The translations under genes and the position numbers were made by a program. Source: Burkholderiales bacterium RIFCSPHIGHO2_12_FULL_63_20 (lineage in GTDB: Bacteria; Pseudomonadota; Gammaproteobacteria; Burkholderiales; Burkholderiaceae_C). Taken from it: DNA of 64,000 bases. The DNA lies in NCBI GenBank assembly GCA_001770775.1, contig MESA01000034.1:289437-353436 (forward strand). Reading direction: 5' to 3'. Positions 1 through 9,737 of this stretch are shown here, one piece after another (within the stretch, counting starts at the first letter, position 1; each line of letters starts with the position of its first letter). Under the pieces are notes generated by a model. It ran no database searches and had not been told where the DNA came from. It saw nothing but the letters and a program-made list of their open reading frames with translations.

Positions 1-112
1 TGCGCAAACGATTCGTAGTGTCGGGGCTTTGCCGTTTACCCACGGACCGAAGCCCTGGTGACCACCCTTAAGTGAGTGGCTCACCGCTATCAACAATCTG
101 GAGACTCAACCC

Positions 113-2812
113 ATGTCTGCTCAAGATCCCATGGCGTCCGGCCCTCAGGACCAGGATCCCCAAGAAACCCGTGAGTGGCTGGACGCCCTGTCCGCCGTCA
201 TCGACTCCGAGGGCCGCGACCGCGCCCACCAACTCCTTGAAAATGTGCTCGACCATGCCCGCCAGGCAGGGATCGACATGCCGTTTTCAGCCAACACGGC
301 TTACGTCAACACCATTCCGGTCGAGGACGAGGCCCGTTGTCCGGGCAACATCGAGATCGAAGAGCGCCTGCGCTCTTATATGCGCTGGAACGCCATGGCG
401 ATGGTGGTCAAGGCCAATCGCCACAACCCCGAAGATGGCGGCGACCTGGGTGGTCACATTGGCTCGTTCGCTTCGCTGGCCCACATGTTCGGTGCCGGCT
501 TCAACCATTTCTGGCATGCCGAGAGCGAAGGCCACGGCGGCGATTGCATCTACTTCCAGGGTCACGTGTCGCCCGGCGTGTACGCCCGCGCTTACCTGGA
601 AGGCCGCCTGACCGAGGAGCAGTTGCTCAATTTCCGTCAGGAAGTCGATGGAAAGGGGCTGTCGAGCTACCCCCACCCCAAGCTGATGCCGGCTTTCTGG
701 CAGTTTCCGACCGTGTCGATGGGCCTGGGCCCGCTGATGGCGATCTACCAGGCTCGTTTCCTGAAGTACCTGCACGCCCGTGGCATTGCCGACACCAGCA
801 ACCGCAAGGTCTGGGTGTTCTGCGGCGACGGCGAGATGGACGAACCCGAATCGCTGGGCGCGATCGGCTTGGCCGCACGTGAAAAGCTCGACAACCTGAT
901 CTTCGTGGTGAACTGCAACCTGCAGCGCCTGGATGGCCCGGTGCGCGGCAACGGCAAGATCGTTCAGGAACTCGAAGGTGAGTTCCGCGGCTCGGGCTGG
1001 AACGTGATCAAGCTGCTGTGGGGCAGTGAATGGGATGCGCTGCTGGCCAAGGACAAGGACGGCATCATGCGCAAGATCATGATGGACATCCCGGATGGTG
1101 ACTATCAGGCCATGAAGGCCAATGACGGTGCCTTTGTCCGCAAGCACTTCTTCGAACGCGATCCGCGTGTGGCCGAACTGGTCGCGAAGATGACCGACGA
1201 GCAGATCTTCGCGCTCAAGCGTGGGGGCCATGATCCGCAGAAGGTGTACGCCGCCTACCACCGCGCCGTGAACCACAAGGGCCAGCCGACGGTGCTGTTG
1301 ATCAAGACGGTCAAGGGCTATGGCATGGGCAAGGCCGGTGAAGGCAAGAACACCGTTCACCAGACCAAGAAGCTGACCGACGACGACATTCGCTACTTCC
1401 GCGATCGCTTCAACTTGCCGATTCCGGACAGCGAGCTGCCGAAGATCCCGTTCTTCAAGCCTTCGGAAGACTCGCCGGAGATGAAGTACCTGCACGAGCG
1501 CCGCAAGGCCTTGGGTGGCTACTTGCCACACCGCCGCGTGAAGGCGGATGAGCAGTTCACCATCCCGCCGCTGGACACGTTCAAAGCGGTGCTGGAGCCC
1601 ACTGCCGAGGGCCGTGAGATTTCCACCACCCAGGCGTATGTGCGTTTCCTGACGCAGCTCCTGCGTGACCAGGCCATGGGCCCCCGCGTGGTGCCCATTC
1701 TGGTGGACGAGGCACGCACCTTCGGTATGGAAGGCCTGTTCCGTCAGATCGGGATCTACAACCCCGCAGGTCAGCTCTACACCCCGGTCGACAAGGACCA
1801 GGTGATGTACTACCGCGAGGACAAGGCCGGTCAGATCCTGCAAGAGGGCATCAACGAAGCCGGTGGCATGTCCAGCTGGATTGCGGCCGCGACGAGCTAC
1901 AGCACGAGCAACCGGATCATGATCCCGTTCTACGTGTACTACTCGATGTTCGGCTTCCAGCGCATTGGTGACCTGGCCTGGGCGGCCGGTGACATGCAGG
2001 CGCGCGGCTTCTTGCTGGGCGGCACCTCGGGCCGGACCACGCTGAACGGCGAAGGTCTGCAGCACGAAGATGGTCACAGCCACATCCTGGCTGGCACCAT
2101 CCCGAACTGCGTGTCGTATGACCCGACGTTTGCGCACGAAGTGGGCGTGATCCTGCACCATGGCCTCAAGCGCATGGTCGAGAACCAGGAAAACGTGTTC
2201 TTCTACCTGACGCTGCTCAACGAGAACTATGCGATGCCGGGCCTCAAGCAGGGCACTGAAGAGCAGATCCTCAAGGGCATGTACCTGCTGCAAGAAGGCG
2301 AAGCCGGCAAGACGTGCGTGAACCTGCTGGGTTCGGGCACGATCTTGCGTGAGTCGATCGCGGCCAAGGCGTTGCTGGAATCCGACTGGGGCCTGTCGGC
2401 CAATGTGTGGAGCTGCCCGAGCTTCAACGAGCTGACCCGCGATGGTCAGAATGCCGACCGCTTCAACCTGCTGCATCCGCTGGAGACGCCGAAGCTGCCG
2501 TTCGTGACGGCGCAGTTGCAGCCGTTCGACGGCCCGGTGGTGGCTTCGACCGACTACATGAAGGCCTACGCTGAGCAGATCCGTCCCTTCATCCCGAAGG
2601 GCCGCAGCTACAAGGTGCTGGGTACGGACGGTTTCGGTCGCAGCGACTTCCGCAGCAAGCTGCGCGAGCACTTCGAAATCAATCGCCATTACATCGTGGT
2701 TGCCGCCCTCAAGGCGCTGGCCGACGATGGCAAGTTGCCGCTGGCCAAGGTGGCCGAGGCCATTCAGAAGTACGGGATCAAGGCCGACAAGGTCAACCCG
2801 CTGTACGCCTGA
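113..2812 (+). CDS. aceE: Pyruvate dehydrogenase E1 component, homodimeric type
   Basis: This is the thiamine-diphosphate enzyme that decarboxylates pyruvate and passes the acetyl group to the lipoyl arms of E2 in the pyruvate dehydrogenase complex. The 899-residue length fits the single-chain E1p family of proteobacteria. The thiamine-diphosphate motif is visible near residue 240 as GDGEMDEPES, followed by the NCNLQRLDGPV stretch typical of AceE. The ATG at 113 follows a GGAGA ribosome-binding site about 8 bases upstream. aceF and lpdA follow on the same strand, so all three components of the complex are encoded together. The 112 bases before the gene hold no coding signal that I recognise. 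Confidence 0.97.
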   Translation: MSAQDPMASGPQDQDPQETREWLDALSAVIDSEGRDRAHQLLENVLDHARQAGIDMPFSANTAYVNTIPVEDEARCPGNIEIEERLRSYMRWNAMAMVVKANRHNPEDGGDLGGHIGSFASLAHMFGAGFNHFWHAESEGHGGDCIYFQGHVSPGVYARAYLEGRLTEEQLLNFRQEVDGKGLSSYPHPKLMPAFWQFPTVSMGLGPLMAIYQARFLKYLHARGIADTSNRKVWVFCGDGEMDEPESLGAIGLAAREKLDNLIFVVNCNLQRLDGPVRGNGKIVQELEGEFRGSGWNVIKLLWGSEWDALLAKDKDGIMRKIMMDIPDGDYQAMKANDGAFVRKHFFERDPRVAELVAKMTDEQIFALKRGGHDPQKVYAAYHRAVNHKGQPTVLLIKTVKGYGMGKAGEGKNTVHQTKKLTDDDIRYFRDRFNLPIPDSELPKIPFFKPSEDSPEMKYLHERRKALGGYLPHRRVKADEQFTIPPLDTFKAVLEPTAEGREISTTQAYVRFLTQLLRDQAMGPRVVPILVDEARTFGMEGLFRQIGIYNPAGQLYTPVDKDQVMYYREDKAGQILQEGINEAGGMSSWIAAATSYSTSNRIMIPFYVYYSMFGFQRIGDLAWAAGDMQARGFLLGGTSGRTTLNGEGLQHEDGHSHILAGTIPNCVSYDPTFAHEVGVILHHGLKRMVENQENVFFYLTLLNENYAMPGLKQGTEEQILKGMYLLQEGEAGKTCVNLLGSGTILRESIAAKALLESDWGLSANVWSCPSFNELTRDGQNADRFNLLHPLETPKLPFVTAQLQPFDGPVVASTDYMKAYAEQIRPFIPKGRSYKVLGTDGFGRSDFRSKLREHFEINRHYIVVAALKALADDGKLPLAKVAEAIQKYGIKADKVNPLYA

Positions 2813-2914
2813 GTCCCTCAGACACCGAACCGAGGCCGAAGCCCTGCGCCACCGATGTGCGCGGGCTGCGGCTGTCGAACCAACGTATGACGTCGTCCTG
2901 AATGGAGACACAAA

Positions 2915-4582
2915 ATGGCATTGATTGAAGTGAAGGTCCCTGACATTGGGGACTTTGATGAAGTGGCGATCATCGAGGTGCTGGTGAAAGCCGGCGATAC
3001 CGTGAAGGCCGAACAGAGCTTGATCACCGTGGAGTCTGACAAGGCTTCGATGGAAATCCCGTCTTCCCACGCGGGCGTGGTGAAGGAGTTGCGGGTGGCT
3101 TTGGGCGACAAGGTGAGCACAGGCTCCCTGGTCCTGATGCTGGAGACGGCTGACGTGGGGGCGGCTGCCTCTGCAACCGCTGTGCCGGTGGCCGCACCTG
3201 TCGCAACCCCGATTGCTGAACCTGCGGCAACCATGGCACCCGCGTCGGCTGCTGCGGCCGTTGTCGCGCCTGGCCCGATCGAGATCACGGTGCCCGACAT
3301 CGGTGACTTCGATGAAGTGGCCGTGATCGAGTTGCTGGTCAAGGTGGGTGACACCGTGAAGGCCGAGCAGAGCCTGATCACCGTCGAGTCCGACAAGGCT
3401 TCGATGGAGATTCCGTCCTCGCATGCCGGCGTGGTCAAGAGCCTGCTGGTGAAGCTGGGTGACAAGGTGGCCAAGGGCACGCCGATTGCGGTGCTGGAAG
3501 GTGTGGGCGGGGCCGCTGTGGCACCGGCTGCTGCCCCTGCTTCGGCTCCCGTCAGCGCACCGGCGGTCGCGTCTGCTGAGGTGGCTGCACCGGTCGCCGC
3601 GGTCGCTGCGGCGGCCTTGCCGGCACACCAGCCGGGTACACCATCGGCGGCACTCCCGCACGCCTCGCCGAGCATCCGCAAGTTCGCGCGTGAACTGGGC
3701 GTGCCTCTGGCCGAGGTCAAGGGCAGCGGCTTCAAGGGCCGCATCACCCAGACCGACGTGCAGAACTTCGTGCGCACGGTGATGACGGGTAGCTTGCAGA
3801 CGGTTGCTCAGCAGGCCAAGGCCCCGGCGGCGGGATCGGAAGGCGCGTTCCCGGGGCTGCTGCCCTGGCCGAAGGTGGACTTCGCCAAGTTTGGCCCGAT
3901 CGAGCGCAAGGACATGTCGCGCATCAAGAAGATCTCGGGCGCCAACCTGCACCGCAATTGGGTGGTCATCCCGCACGTCACGAACCACGACGATGCGGAC
4001 ATCACCGAGCTGGAGGCTTTCCGCGTTCAGTTGAACAAGGAAAACGAGAAGTCGGGCGTGAAGGTCACGATGCTGGCTTTCATGATCAAGGCAGCTGTGG
4101 CGGCTTTGAAGAAGTTCCCCGAGTTCAACGCGTCGCTGGACGGCGATCAGCTGGTGATGAAGAACTACTTCCACATCGGCTTTGCGGCGGACACGCCCAA
4201 TGGCCTGGTGGTGCCGGTGATCAAGGATGCCGACAAGAAGGGCATCTTCCAGATCAGCCAGGAGATGTCGGAGCTGGCCAAGAAGGCACGCGACGGCAAG
4301 CTGGGTCCGGCCGACATGTCCGGTGGCTGCTTCTCGATCTCGTCGCTGGGCGGGATCGGCGGCAAGTACTTCACGCCGATCATCAATGCGCCCGAGGTGG
4401 CAATCATGGGGGTGTGCAAGAGCACCATCGAGCCGAAGTGGGACGGCCAAGCTTTCCAGCCTCGCCTGATGCTGCCGCTGTCGCTGTCGTGGGATCACCG
4501 CGTCATCGACGGAGCGTCGGCTGCGCGCTTCAACGTGTACTTTGCGTCGCTGCTGGCGGACTTCCGCCGCATCGTGCTGTGA
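2915..4582 (+). CDS. aceF: Dihydrolipoamide acetyltransferase (E2) with two lipoyl domains
   Basis: E2 core of pyruvate dehydrogenase: it takes the acetyl group from E1 and transfers it to CoA. In order, the 555 residues hold a lipoyl domain (about 1-80, lipoyl lysine K43 in [10 protein letters not shown]), an Ala/Pro linker, a second lipoyl domain (about 121-200, K161 in the same motif), another flexible linker, a peripheral-subunit-binding domain (about 248-288, [15 protein letters not shown]) and the acyltransferase core. The catalytic motif DHRVIDG lies near residue 527, with H528 as the active-site histidine. The gene starts 102 bases after aceE with a GGAGA site and ends 13 bases before lpdA, so it is almost certainly in one operon with both. 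Confidence 0.97.
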   Translation: MALIEVKVPDIGDFDEVAIIEVLVKAGDTVKAEQSLITVESDKASMEIPSSHAGVVKELRVALGDKVSTGSLVLMLETADVGAAASATAVPVAAPVATPIAEPAATMAPASAAAAVVAPGPIEITVPDIGDFDEVAVIELLVKVGDTVKAEQSLITVESDKASMEIPSSHAGVVKSLLVKLGDKVAKGTPIAVLEGVGGAAVAPAAAPASAPVSAPAVASAEVAAPVAAVAAAALPAHQPGTPSAALPHASPSIRKFARELGVPLAEVKGSGFKGRITQTDVQNFVRTVMTGSLQTVAQQAKAPAAGSEGAFPGLLPWPKVDFAKFGPIERKDMSRIKKISGANLHRNWVVIPHVTNHDDADITELEAFRVQLNKENEKSGVKVTMLAFMIKAAVAALKKFPEFNASLDGDQLVMKNYFHIGFAADTPNGLVVPVIKDADKKGIFQISQEMSELAKKARDGKLGPADMSGGCFSISSLGGIGGKYFTPIINAPEVAIMGVCKSTIEPKWDGQAFQPRLMLPLSLSWDHRVIDGASAARFNVYFASLLADFRRIVL

Positions 4583-4595
4583 TCGGGAGAACGAC

Positions 4596-6446
4596 ATGGC
4601 ATTGATTGACGTACAAGTTCCCGACATTGGCGATTTCAAGGATGTGGCCATCATCGAGGTGCTGGTCAAGCCGGGCGACACGGTGAAGGCCGAGCAGAGC
4701 CTGGTCACCGTCGAGTCCGACAAGGCATCGATGGAGATTCCGTCATCCCACGCCGGTGTGGTGAAGGAGATCAAGGTGGCGCTGGGTGACAAGATCAACC
4801 AGGGCACGGTGATCCTGACGCTGGAAAGCGCGGATGCGGGGGCCACGGCTTCGACCGCTCCCGCAGCGGCTCCGGCGGCTGCACCGGCTGCACCGGCTGC
4901 GGCTCCTGTGGCTGCGACTTCGGCACCCGCCGTGGTGGCCCCGGCACCGGCAGGCAGTTACAGCGGCCCCGTGGACGTCGAGTGCGACGTCCTGGTACTG
5001 GGCGGCGGCCCTGGCGGTTACTCGGCGGCCTTCCGCGCAGCCGACCTGGGCTTGAGCACCGTCATCGTCGAGCGCTACGCCACCCTGGGTGGTGTGTGCC
5101 TGAACGTGGGCTGCATCCCGTCCAAGGCCCTGCTGCACGTGGCAGCGGTGATGGACGAAGTGCGCCACCTGGCGGATGCGGGCGTGGAGTTTGCCGAGCC
5201 CAGCGTTAACATCGACAAGCTGCGTGGCCACAAGGAAAAGGTCATTGGCAAGTTGACAGGGGGCCTGGCTGCCATGGCCAAGATGCGCAAGGTCACGACC
5301 GTGCGCGGCTATGGCGTCTTCATCGACCCGTATCACCTGAAGGTCGAAGAGACCTCGGGTGCCGGCCAGGAGAAGACCGGGGGGGCCAAGGTGGTGCGTT
5401 TCAAGCGCGCCATCATTGCCGCTGGCTCGCAGGCGGTGCGCCTGCCGTTCTTCCCACAAGACGATCGCATCGTGGACTCGACCGGGGCGCTCGCGCTCCA
5501 GGGAGTGCCCAAGAAGATGCTGATCGTGGGCGGCGGCATCATCGGCTTGGAAATGGGCACGGTGTACTCCACCCTGGGCTCCCGCCTGGACGTGGTCGAG
5601 ATGATGGACGGCCTGATGCAGGGCGCTGACCGGGATCTGGTCAAGGTCTGGCAGAAGATGAACGCGCCGCGCTTTGACAACATCATGTTGAAGACCAAGA
5701 CGGTGGGTGCCGAGGCCACGCCCGAAGGCATCAAGGTGAAGTTCGAGGGGGCCGATGGCACGCTGAGCGAGCAGACCTATGACCTGGTGCTGCAAGCCGT
5801 GGGTCGCACGCCCAACGGCAAGAAGATCGACGCGGACAAGGCCGGTGTGGCCGTGACCGACCGTGGCTTCATTCCGGTGGACGTGCAGATGCGCACCAAC
5901 GTGCCGCACATCTTCGCCATTGGCGACTTGGTGGGTCAGCCCATGCTGGCGCACAAGGCGGTGCACGAGGCGCATGTGGCGGCCGAAGTGGTGGCGGGTG
6001 AGTTGCTGGGTGACGAGAAGCTGGCCAAGGCCCAGTTCGATGCCCGCGTGATCCCGAGCGTGGCCTACACCGATCCGGAAGTGGCCTGGGTGGGTCTGAC
6101 CGAGGACCAGGCCAAGGCCCAGGGCATCAAGGTCAAGAAGGGCCTGTTCCCGTGGTCGGCGTCCGGTCGGGCGATTGCCAATGGCCGCGATGAAGGCTTC
6201 ACCAAGCTGTTGTTCGATGACAGCCCCGAGGCCAACGGCCATGGCCGCATCCTGGGTGGCGGCATTGTCGGCACCCATGCAGGCGACATGATCGGTGAAA
6301 TCGCGCTGGCCATCGAGATGGGGGCCGACGAGGTCGACATCGGCAAGACGATCCACCCGCATCCCACCTTGGGTGAAAGCATCGGCCTGTGTGCCGAAGC
6401 GGCCCACGGCAGTTGCACCGACTTGCCGCCGGCCCGCAAGCGCTGA
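4596..6446 (+). CDS. lpdA: Dihydrolipoyl dehydrogenase (E3) with an N-terminal lipoyl domain
   Basis: Flavoprotein that reoxidises the dihydrolipoyl groups of E2 with NAD. The start at 4596 is chosen because [12 protein letters not shown] matches the start of a lipoyl domain and follows a GGGAGAACGAC ribosome-binding region; the frame is open 54 bases further upstream but that part overlaps aceF. The 616 residues comprise a lipoyl domain (K43), an Ala/Pro linker, the FAD-binding GGGPGGYSA motif, the redox disulfide in [13 protein letters not shown] and the C-terminal HPHPTLGE motif bearing the catalytic histidine. Lipoyl domains fused to E3 are known in betaproteobacteria. The gene closes the aceE-aceF-lpdA operon and runs convergently towards dnaE2. 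Confidence 0.96.
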   Translation: MALIDVQVPDIGDFKDVAIIEVLVKPGDTVKAEQSLVTVESDKASMEIPSSHAGVVKEIKVALGDKINQGTVILTLESADAGATASTAPAAAPAAAPAAPAAAPVAATSAPAVVAPAPAGSYSGPVDVECDVLVLGGGPGGYSAAFRAADLGLSTVIVERYATLGGVCLNVGCIPSKALLHVAAVMDEVRHLADAGVEFAEPSVNIDKLRGHKEKVIGKLTGGLAAMAKMRKVTTVRGYGVFIDPYHLKVEETSGAGQEKTGGAKVVRFKRAIIAAGSQAVRLPFFPQDDRIVDSTGALALQGVPKKMLIVGGGIIGLEMGTVYSTLGSRLDVVEMMDGLMQGADRDLVKVWQKMNAPRFDNIMLKTKTVGAEATPEGIKVKFEGADGTLSEQTYDLVLQAVGRTPNGKKIDADKAGVAVTDRGFIPVDVQMRTNVPHIFAIGDLVGQPMLAHKAVHEAHVAAEVVAGELLGDEKLAKAQFDARVIPSVAYTDPEVAWVGLTEDQAKAQGIKVKKGLFPWSASGRAIANGRDEGFTKLLFDDSPEANGHGRILGGGIVGTHAGDMIGEIALAIEMGADEVDIGKTIHPHPTLGESIGLCAEAAHGSCTDLPPARKR

Positions 6447-6470
6447 GGCGCTGAAGCTGACGCACCCGTG

Positions 6471-9400
6471 TCAGTGAAAGTCCCGGCTGTGGGTGCTCAG
6501 GCGCCCCAGCAGGGGCGACAAGTCGCGCAGGCGGTGTGCCACCAGGTGGCGCACTTCGCCTTCGCGCTGCCACACCCCATAGACCGCCAGCAGCCGTGAG
6601 TGCACCAACTCGCGCCGCTGGCGTTCTTTCAAGGCCGGCCACACGATCACGTTGACCGTGCCGGTCTCGTCTTCCAGGGTCACGAAGACCACGCCCGAGG
6701 CGGTACCAGGCTGTTGTCGCACGGTGACGATGCCGCAGGCACGCGCCAGTCTCCCATTCGGAAAACCATGCAACTCGCTGGCACTGAGCAGGCGCTGGGC
6801 GTTCATCTGCGCGCGCAGCAAAGCCAGGGGGTGACGGCGCAGCGTCAGGCCTTGGGAGGCGTAGTCGAACACGATTTCCTCGCCTTCTGGGGCGGCGGGC
6901 AGGGCCAGCGGGACTTCGGCCACCGGGGCCTCACGCAACAGCGGCGGTGCGCGGTGCAGGGCTGAGGCCTCCCAGACCTGCTGGCGGCGGTGGCCTGAGA
7001 GGCTCATCAGCGCATCGCCGGCTGCCAGGGCGCGCAAGGTGCGTTGGTCGAGGTCCGCGCGGCGGGCCAGGTCGTCTACGTCGATGAAGGGAGCTTGCTG
7101 TCGGGCGACCGCGATGCGTTGGGCCACGTCGGGTGACAACCCAGCGAGCAGCCTCAAGCCGAGTCGAACGGCCGGGCCGGCGCGTGAATCGGCAGGTGGG
7201 CCGCTTTGTGGGGCGGCGGGTGTCGACGACGAACGAGCCTGCGCTGCGGGCAGGGAGGTAGGCGCTGAATGATATGAATGTGCGAAATGTTCGGAATAGG
7301 GCAGCTCCAGGCTGCAATCCCAAGTCGAACACATCACATCGGGCGGACGCACTTCCACGCCGTGCCGGCGCGCATCCTGAACCAGCTGACTGGGTGAGTA
7401 AAACCCCAGTGGCTGCGCATTGAGCAGTCCGGCCAAAAACGCGGCCGGCTCATGGCATTTGATCCAGGCGCTGGCATAGACCAACAGTGCAAAACTGGCC
7501 GCATGCGACTCGGGGAAGCCGTAGGAGCCAAAGCCCTCGATCTGCTGGCAGATCTGCTCGGCAAACTCCGCCGGATACTGGTTGGCGCGCATGCCAGCCT
7601 TGATGCGCTCTTTGAACTTGTGTACATCGCCTTTTCGACGCCAGGCGGCCATCGAGCGCCGCAGGTCATCGGCTTCGCCCGCGGTGAAACCCGCTGCGAT
7701 CATCGCGATCTGCATGACCTGTTCCTGAAAAATCGGCACACCCAAGGTACGCTTCAAGGCCGCTTGTAGGCCACGTGGGTAATCAATGGGCTCCAGCCCC
7801 TGGCGTCGGCGCAGATAGGGGTGGACCATGCCGCCCTGAATCGGGCCGGGGCGCACCAGGGCCACTTCCACTACCAGGTCGTAGAACTCACGGGGCTTCA
7901 GGCGCGGCAGCATGCTCATCTGGGCCCGGCTTTCAATCTGGAAGACACCGATGGTGTCGGCGCGGCACATCATCTCGTAGCAAGCGGGATCTTCACGCGG
8001 GATGTCTTGCATCCCGAAGGGCTGTCCCCGCCATTGACCGATGAAGTCCATGGCCTTGCGCAAGGCCGTGAGCATGCCCAGCGCCAGCACGTCCACCTTG
8101 AGCAGGCCCAGCGCATCGAGGTCATCCTTGTCCCATTGGATGACGCTGCGCTCGGGCATGTTGGCGTTCTCGATGGGCACCATGCGACACAAGGCCCCTC
8201 GCGACAGGACGAAGCCCCCGGTGTGCTGGCTCAGGTGGCGCGGAAAACCCACCAGCGTGCGCGTGAGCTCCAGCCACTGCTGCACACGCCGTGTGCTGGG
8301 GTCGAGCCCGATCTCCTGCAACCGCTCAGCCAACGCCGCCTGGCTGTCCCACCATTGCAGGTTGCCGCTGGCGCGCTCGATCTCGTCCAGACCGAAACCC
8401 AGGGCCTTGCCCACATCGCGCAGGGCGCTGCGGGTGCGGTAGGTGATGACGGTGGCCGTGAGCGCGGCCCGGTCGCGTCCGTAGCGGGTGTACAGATACT
8501 GGATGACCTCTTCACGGCGCTCATGCTCGAAGTCCACGTCGATGTCGGGCGGCTCATTGCGCTCGCGTGAGATGAAGCGCTCGAACAGCAGGGTGCTCTG
8601 CTCGGGGTCCACCTCGGTGATGCCCAGGGCGTAGCAGACCACCGAATTGGCCGCACTGCCCCGTCCCTGACAGAGGATGTGACGCGAGCGCGCAAAGCAG
8701 ACGATGTCGTACACCGTCAGGAAGTACTTTTCGTAGTCCAACTCGGTGATCAGCGCCAGCTCTGCCTCCATCTGTGCCTGCACCCGCGCGGGTACACCCT
8801 GGGGATAGCGCCGGACCAAACCCTCGGTACTGACGCGGCAAAGGAAGTTGCGGGCGGTTTCACCGGCGGGGACGATTTCATCAGGGTATTCGTAGCGCAA
8901 CTCGTCCAGGCTGAAGGCGCAACGCGAGGCCACCTCTTGCGTGGCTTGCAACAGGTCGGCCGGATAGCGCTGGGCCAGTCGCAGCCGGCTGCGCAGATGG
9001 TGCTCGGCATGACGCGCCAGTTGCAACCCGCATTCGGCCAGTGGGCTGCCCACGCGCGTGGCCGTCAACACATCCTGCAAGGGTTTGCGTGAGCGCAGGT
9101 GCATGTGCACGTCACCCGTGGCTACCAGAGGTACCTGTTCGGTGTCGCCAATGTGGCGCAGGGTGCGCAGCCACACGGCGTCGTCCAGATGGTGGTGCAG
9201 GGCCACCCCCAGCCAGCATCGGTCGGCAAAGTGCTGCCGCAGCCAGCGCGTGTGCGCAGTGATGGCCTCGGTCGATGTGTGCCGTTGCGGGATCAACAGC
9301 ACCAGGCAATCGCCCCAGGCAGCCGGGCGTATGTCATCGCGCTTCAGCGGGGCGAGCCCCTTGCCTGGGCTGCTGCGACGCAGGCGTGTGATGAACTCGC

Positions 9401-9731
9401 ACAGCAATCCGTAGCCAATGCGGTGGCAGGCCAGTACGACCAGCTTGAAGGGCGTGGGGTCTGCCACCTCGAACTCGCTACCCAGTAGCAAATGGAAGGT
9501 GGCGGCGCCGGGCACGCCGGCTTCCCGCGCTTTGCGCAAAGCCAGATGGGCTCGCACCACGCCGGCCAGACTGGCCTCATCGGTCAAGGCCAGACCCCGG
9601 TAGCCCAGGGCCAGCGCCCGCTCGATCAATTCTTCTGGGTGCGAGCCACCGCGCAGGAACGAGTAATTTGAGACGGCGTGCAACTCGACGTAGTCCGGCA
9701 GATGCGTGGCGCGGTTCATGATCGGCCTCAT
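6471..9731 (-). CDS. dnaE2: Error-prone DNA polymerase DnaE2 (ImuC)
   Basis: Alternative C-family DNA polymerase that performs damage-induced translesion synthesis together with ImuA and ImuB. The 1086 residues begin with a PHP domain (HAVSNYSFLRGGSHPEE) and continue with the polymerase core, where the catalytic aspartates are visible in PDIDVDF and KVDVLALGM, and a C-terminal helix-hairpin-helix and OB region. An Ala/Ser/Pro-rich stretch interrupts the protein near residues 810-850, encoded at about 7177-7305. It starts 6 bases after imuB ends, so it is the last gene of the imuA-imuB-dnaE2 operon. A second in-frame ATG at 9719 is an equally acceptable start. Confidence 0.95.
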   Translation of the reverse strand: MRPIMNRATHLPDYVELHAVSNYSFLRGGSHPEELIERALALGYRGLALTDEASLAGVVRAHLALRKAREAGVPGAATFHLLLGSEFEVADPTPFKLVVLACHRIGYGLLCEFITRLRRSSPGKGLAPLKRDDIRPAAWGDCLVLLIPQRHTSTEAITAHTRWLRQHFADRCWLGVALHHHLDDAVWLRTLRHIGDTEQVPLVATGDVHMHLRSRKPLQDVLTATRVGSPLAECGLQLARHAEHHLRSRLRLAQRYPADLLQATQEVASRCAFSLDELRYEYPDEIVPAGETARNFLCRVSTEGLVRRYPQGVPARVQAQMEAELALITELDYEKYFLTVYDIVCFARSRHILCQGRGSAANSVVCYALGITEVDPEQSTLLFERFISRERNEPPDIDVDFEHERREEVIQYLYTRYGRDRAALTATVITYRTRSALRDVGKALGFGLDEIERASGNLQWWDSQAALAERLQEIGLDPSTRRVQQWLELTRTLVGFPRHLSQHTGGFVLSRGALCRMVPIENANMPERSVIQWDKDDLDALGLLKVDVLALGMLTALRKAMDFIGQWRGQPFGMQDIPREDPACYEMMCRADTIGVFQIESRAQMSMLPRLKPREFYDLVVEVALVRPGPIQGGMVHPYLRRRQGLEPIDYPRGLQAALKRTLGVPIFQEQVMQIAMIAAGFTAGEADDLRRSMAAWRRKGDVHKFKERIKAGMRANQYPAEFAEQICQQIEGFGSYGFPESHAASFALLVYASAWIKCHEPAAFLAGLLNAQPLGFYSPSQLVQDARRHGVEVRPPDVMCSTWDCSLELPYSEHFAHSYHSAPTSLPAAQARSSSTPAAPQSGPPADSRAGPAVRLGLRLLAGLSPDVAQRIAVARQQAPFIDVDDLARRADLDQRTLRALAAGDALMSLSGHRRQQVWEASALHRAPPLLREAPVAEVPLALPAAPEGEEIVFDYASQGLTLRRHPLALLRAQMNAQRLLSASELHGFPNGRLARACGIVTVRQQPGTASGVVFVTLEDETGTVNVIVWPALKERQRRELVHSRLLAVYGVWQREGEVRHLVAHRLRDLSPLLGRLSTHSRDFH

Positions 9732-9737
9732 CCTGCG

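Noticed and set aside
287..4846. Very long open frame (1519 codons) on the minus strand opposite aceE-aceF-lpdA
   Set aside because: It is antisense to three well-supported genes and its translation is rich in His, Arg, Leu and Val without any recognisable domain. Long antisense frames are expected where the third codon position is strongly GC-biased.
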